NCBI GenBank assembly: GCA_014377485.1
Contig: JACMPM010000005.1
Location: forward strand, 1-64,000
Length of the DNA stretch: 64,000 nt
Direction: 5' to 3'
DNA from: Bacteriovorax sp.
GTDB taxonomy: Bacteria; Bdellovibrionota; Bacteriovoracia; Bacteriovoracales; Bacteriovoracaceae
Position 1 is the stretch's first letter. Each line of letters begins with the position of its first letter. Below the pieces are notes generated by a model. It was not told the origin of the DNA. It did not search any database and saw only the letters and a program-made list of their open reading frames with translations. A program made the position numbers and the translations under genes. Below are positions 61,588-64,000 of the stretch, piece after piece.

Positions 61588-63756
61588 ATGATTCATCTCC
61601 CGCCCCTCATACAAGATCTTGCGATCATACTTATGGCTGCAGGGTTTGTTACCATTCTTTTCCGAAAAATAGGTCAGCCAGTTGTACTCGGTTATATCAT
61701 CGCAGGCTTTCTAGTTAGTTCTCATGTTGGTTTGTTACCAAGAGTCTCGGATCTTCCAAATATTCAAGTATGGGCTGAAATTGGCGTTATCTTTTTATTG
61801 TTTGCTCTGGGTCTGGAGTTCAGCTTTAAAAAATTACTCCACGTAGGTGGACCTTCATCCATTGCAGCCCTAGTTGAAGTGTGTGGGATGGTGATTCTTG
61901 GTTTTTCGAGCGGTAAATTTTTTGGATGGTCAAACATTGATAGTTTATTTCTTGGCGGTATTTTAGCTATTTCGTCTACCACCATTATAATTCGAACCTT
62001 GGGCGAAACCGGAATGAAGGGGCGGGGGTTTGTTGAATTTGTTTTTGGTATATTAATTATTGAAGATCTAGTTGCAGTTTTACTACTTGTGCTTCTATCA
62101 ACCGTTGCCGTAACAAATCAATTTAATGGAAAAGAACTACTTGTTTCAACTTTAAAACTTTTTTTCTTTGTAGTGCTTTGTTTTTTAACCGGAATATTTA
62201 TTCTTCCAACTTTACTCAAGGCCATTCGCAAAATATTAACAGAGGAAATGCTTCTCATCGTTTCCTTAGCATTTTGCTTTTTGATGGTAATCCTCTCTAC
62301 ACATGCGGGATTTTCTCCTGCCTTAGGTGCATTTATAATGGGTTCAATTTTGGCAGAAACAAGTGAGGTGAAAAAAATTGAACATTTAATTCTACCGGTA
62401 AAAGATTTGTTTGCGGCTATCTTTTTTGTGTCTGTGGGAATGCTAATCAATCCTAAAGTACTGCTGGAGTACAGTGGACAAATTGTGATTTTGACTATAA
62501 TTACTGTATTCGGAAAGTTTTTTACTATTTTACTTGGCGCGCTAATTTCGCGTCGATCTTTGCGCCATTCGATCCAAGCAGGATTAAGTCTTGCTCAGAT
62601 TGGTGAATTCTCATTCATTATTGCCGCCCTAGGTATTAATCTAAAAGTAACGAGTAGTTTTCTATACCCGATTGCAGTTGGTGTTTCAGTCATAACTACA
62701 TTTATTACACCTTATCTCATTCGAAACATCGATCCGATATTTGTGTGGATTGAAAAATGTTTGCCGTCGATGAAACAAGACTCTATAAAGAAAAAACCTC
62801 ATCATTCGAATACAAAATTAGAAGAAAGACAAAAATGGAAAAATAATGTATTCAACTCTCTCAGCTTTATCGTCCTGAATGCCGTAATTATCCTTGCTAT
62901 TTTTTCATCATTCTTTTGGCTATTTGTTTACACCAATAAATATATTGGATTAAGCATGACACTGTTATTGTCTGCTCCATTTTTTTGGGCCTTGCTACTT
63001 AGAAAGGCATTACCTCTTTCAAATAGTAAAAAAGATCGTATCACTTTTATTTGTATGGAAAGTTTACGTATAATTATTGTTTGTATTTTATTTTGGTACC
63101 TAGCCTCTCACTTTTATTCGATTTCCCTCATTATCGCGATGTTTTTATTAGTCACTTTGATTCTTATATTTTTATGTTCACCTTTTTTAAAATATATTTA
63201 TAGTAAATTTGAAAAACATTTAATAAAGAATTTTTTTGAAAAAGAAAATTCAACTCAAGCTCCAACTTTTGGGCCCTGGGACGCCCATATTTCTTACTTG
63301 GTTATTCCTGCTGAATCAGAAGTCGCAGGTAAAACTCTTCATGAACTTAAAATTCGTGAAACTTTTGGTGCCTCAATCGCTCTTATTGAAAGAGGTCATT
63401 TGTTTATAACTGCTCCAGGCAGGGATGAAAAACTTTTCCCTAACGACCGCGTCGCCGTTATTGGCGACGATGAAATGATCGAGCGACTGACTCAATTTTT
63501 AAAATCAACCAAAGTTTTCACACCCAATACAAAAGTTGAAAACTACGCGCTCCATAAAGTTTTAGTTACCAATAAAATGTCTTTCGCATTTAAAACCATT
63601 CGAAAATCTGGTATTCGGGAGAAGACGGATGGACTGGTCGTTGGAATCGAGCGGCATGGTGAAAGAATCCTCAACCCAGACTCGATGCTTAAAATACTAC
63701 CCGATGACCTATTATGGATTGTTGGAGACAGCTCCAAAATTGAAACAATGAATTAG
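61588..63756 (+). CDS. CPA2-family cation/proton antiporter with two TrkA-C domains
   Basis: 722 residues. Residues about 1-390 are the CPA2 exchanger (GQPVVLGYIIAGFLVSSHVG, FLLFALGLEFSFKKLL, VPGFS-like THAGFSPALGAFIMGSILAE, LAQIGEFSFIIAALG). A second hydrophobic block of four or five helices (about 425-550) follows. Two RCK-C (TrkA-C) domains end the protein (about 565-640 and 650-722). No TrkA-N nucleotide-binding domain is visible, so it differs from KefB/KefC. It probably exchanges K or Na for protons. Regulated by the NhaR-like protein nearby, by inference. Confidence 0.92.
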   Translation: MIHLPPLIQDLAIILMAAGFVTILFRKIGQPVVLGYIIAGFLVSSHVGLLPRVSDLPNIQVWAEIGVIFLLFALGLEFSFKKLLHVGGPSSIAALVEVCGMVILGFSSGKFFGWSNIDSLFLGGILAISSTTIIIRTLGETGMKGRGFVEFVFGILIIEDLVAVLLLVLLSTVAVTNQFNGKELLVSTLKLFFFVVLCFLTGIFILPTLLKAIRKILTEEMLLIVSLAFCFLMVILSTHAGFSPALGAFIMGSILAETSEVKKIEHLILPVKDLFAAIFFVSVGMLINPKVLLEYSGQIVILTIITVFGKFFTILLGALISRRSLRHSIQAGLSLAQIGEFSFIIAALGINLKVTSSFLYPIAVGVSVITTFITPYLIRNIDPIFVWIEKCLPSMKQDSIKKKPHHSNTKLEERQKWKNNVFNSLSFIVLNAVIILAIFSSFFWLFVYTNKYIGLSMTLLLSAPFFWALLLRKALPLSNSKKDRITFICMESLRIIIVCILFWYLASHFYSISLIIAMFLLVTLILIFLCSPFLKYIYSKFEKHLIKNFFEKENSTQAPTFGPWDAHISYLVIPAESEVAGKTLHELKIRETFGASIALIERGHLFITAPGRDEKLFPNDRVAVIGDDEMIERLTQFLKSTKVFTPNTKVENYALHKVLVTNKMSFAFKTIRKSGIREKTDGLVVGIERHGERILNPDSMLKILPDDLLWIVGDSSKIETMN

Positions 63757-63760
63757 CAGA

Positions 63761-64000
63761 TTAATGACTGCAGTAGCGATTTACAATGCCTATGAGATCT
63801 TCAATTTTAAAATTCTTACTTAAATAGTCAACATGAAAAGGCGTTAATTGTCTTCCCAGGTCTTTTTCAGCAGAAAGAATAACAATTGGAATGGAAGCCA
63901 ATTCAGAATTTTTATTGCTTTTTATATTAGAAAGAAACTCTAATCCGTTCATTGAAGGCATCATTAAGTCACAAAATATTAATGATGGTTTGACATCATG
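63761..64000 (-). CDS. Response regulator receiver, N-terminus beyond window
   Basis: The frame runs off the right edge on the minus strand. The visible 79 residues hold LIFCDLMMPSMNGLEFL (phospho-Asp), IPIVILSAEKDLGRQL (Ser) and DYLSKNFKIEDLIG (Lys), the last half of a CheY-like receiver. Its stop is 5 bases from the convergent antiporter stop. Whether an output domain exists upstream of the receiver cannot be seen; nothing follows it. Confidence 0.9.
   Translation of the reverse strand, partial: HDVKPSLIFCDLMMPSMNGLEFLSNIKSNKNSELASIPIVILSAEKDLGRQLTPFHVDYLSKNFKIEDLIGIVNRYCSH

Noticed and set aside
1-64000. tRNA, rRNA, CRISPR, insertion sequence or prophage
   Set aside because: No cloverleaf T-loop signature, direct-repeat array, transposase or phage structural gene was recognised in the window.

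Overview
The window looks like chromosome from a predatory or predator-related bacterium of the Bdellovibrionota, most likely the Bacteriovorax/Peredibacter side. This is an inference. It rests on AT-rich DNA, a histone-fold domain of the type known from Bdellovibrio, several lipoproteins with an unusual NQC signal, a CFI-box-like C-terminal domain, and many exported proteins with no clear family. No tRNA, rRNA, CRISPR array, insertion sequence or prophage was seen. Gene order looks native, without an obvious island.

Layout. 0-8 kb: an incomplete collagen-like exported protein, a single-domain response regulator, and a five-gene minus-strand operon. That operon holds two related cytochrome c proteins, a Tat-exported DUF1501-like protein, an NQCV lipoprotein, and a signal peptidase II-like protein with a HAMP-like tail. 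8-11 kb: a tightly overlapping plus-strand operon for an outer-membrane haem/barrel protein, a helical/barrel protein, a YceI-like protein and a cytochrome lipoprotein. 11-20 kb: an NHL-propeller lipoprotein, an M48 protease with a triple-YbjQ protein, thioredoxin, a papain-like protease, an NQCV hydrolase-like lipoprotein and an exported dienelactone hydrolase. 20-27 kb: the 2-oxoglutarate dehydrogenase operon (sucA, sucB, a methyltransferase, lpd). 27-36 kb: YchJ, a second methyltransferase, an exonuclease-DinG helicase, a BolA/CGFS-glutaredoxin operon, a response regulator, the CFI-box-like protein, a class IV aminotransferase and rpsD.

36-43 kb: an SGNH-like protein, a short NadD-like protein overlapping a zinc-finger/histone-fold gene, a PBP4-like carboxypeptidase, a DedA protein and a DUF3465 protein. 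43-49 kb: a TolC-EmrA-EmrB-TetR efflux operon. Its promoter is bracketed by two inverted copies of one 14-bp site, which are probable TetR operators. 49-56 kb: an XRE regulator, a DOPA-dioxygenase-like protein, a CDF metal transporter, glutaminase, MscS, a universal stress protein and a duplicated receiver/PilZ-like protein. 56-64 kb: a stress- and envelope-flavoured stretch with superoxide dismutase, secreted endonuclease, several very small proteins, a Gln/Ser/Gly-rich protein, an NhaR-like LysR regulator, a BON protein, a CPA2 antiporter and the end of another response regulator.

The best leads are the zinc finger joined to a histone fold (38647-39117) and the signal peptidase II-HAMP protein (1911-2747) encoded with NQCV lipoproteins. 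Next come the tandem receiver/PilZ protein (54796-56274) and a set of small genes with strong ribosome binding sites (50562, 57099, 58484 on minus, 61408).
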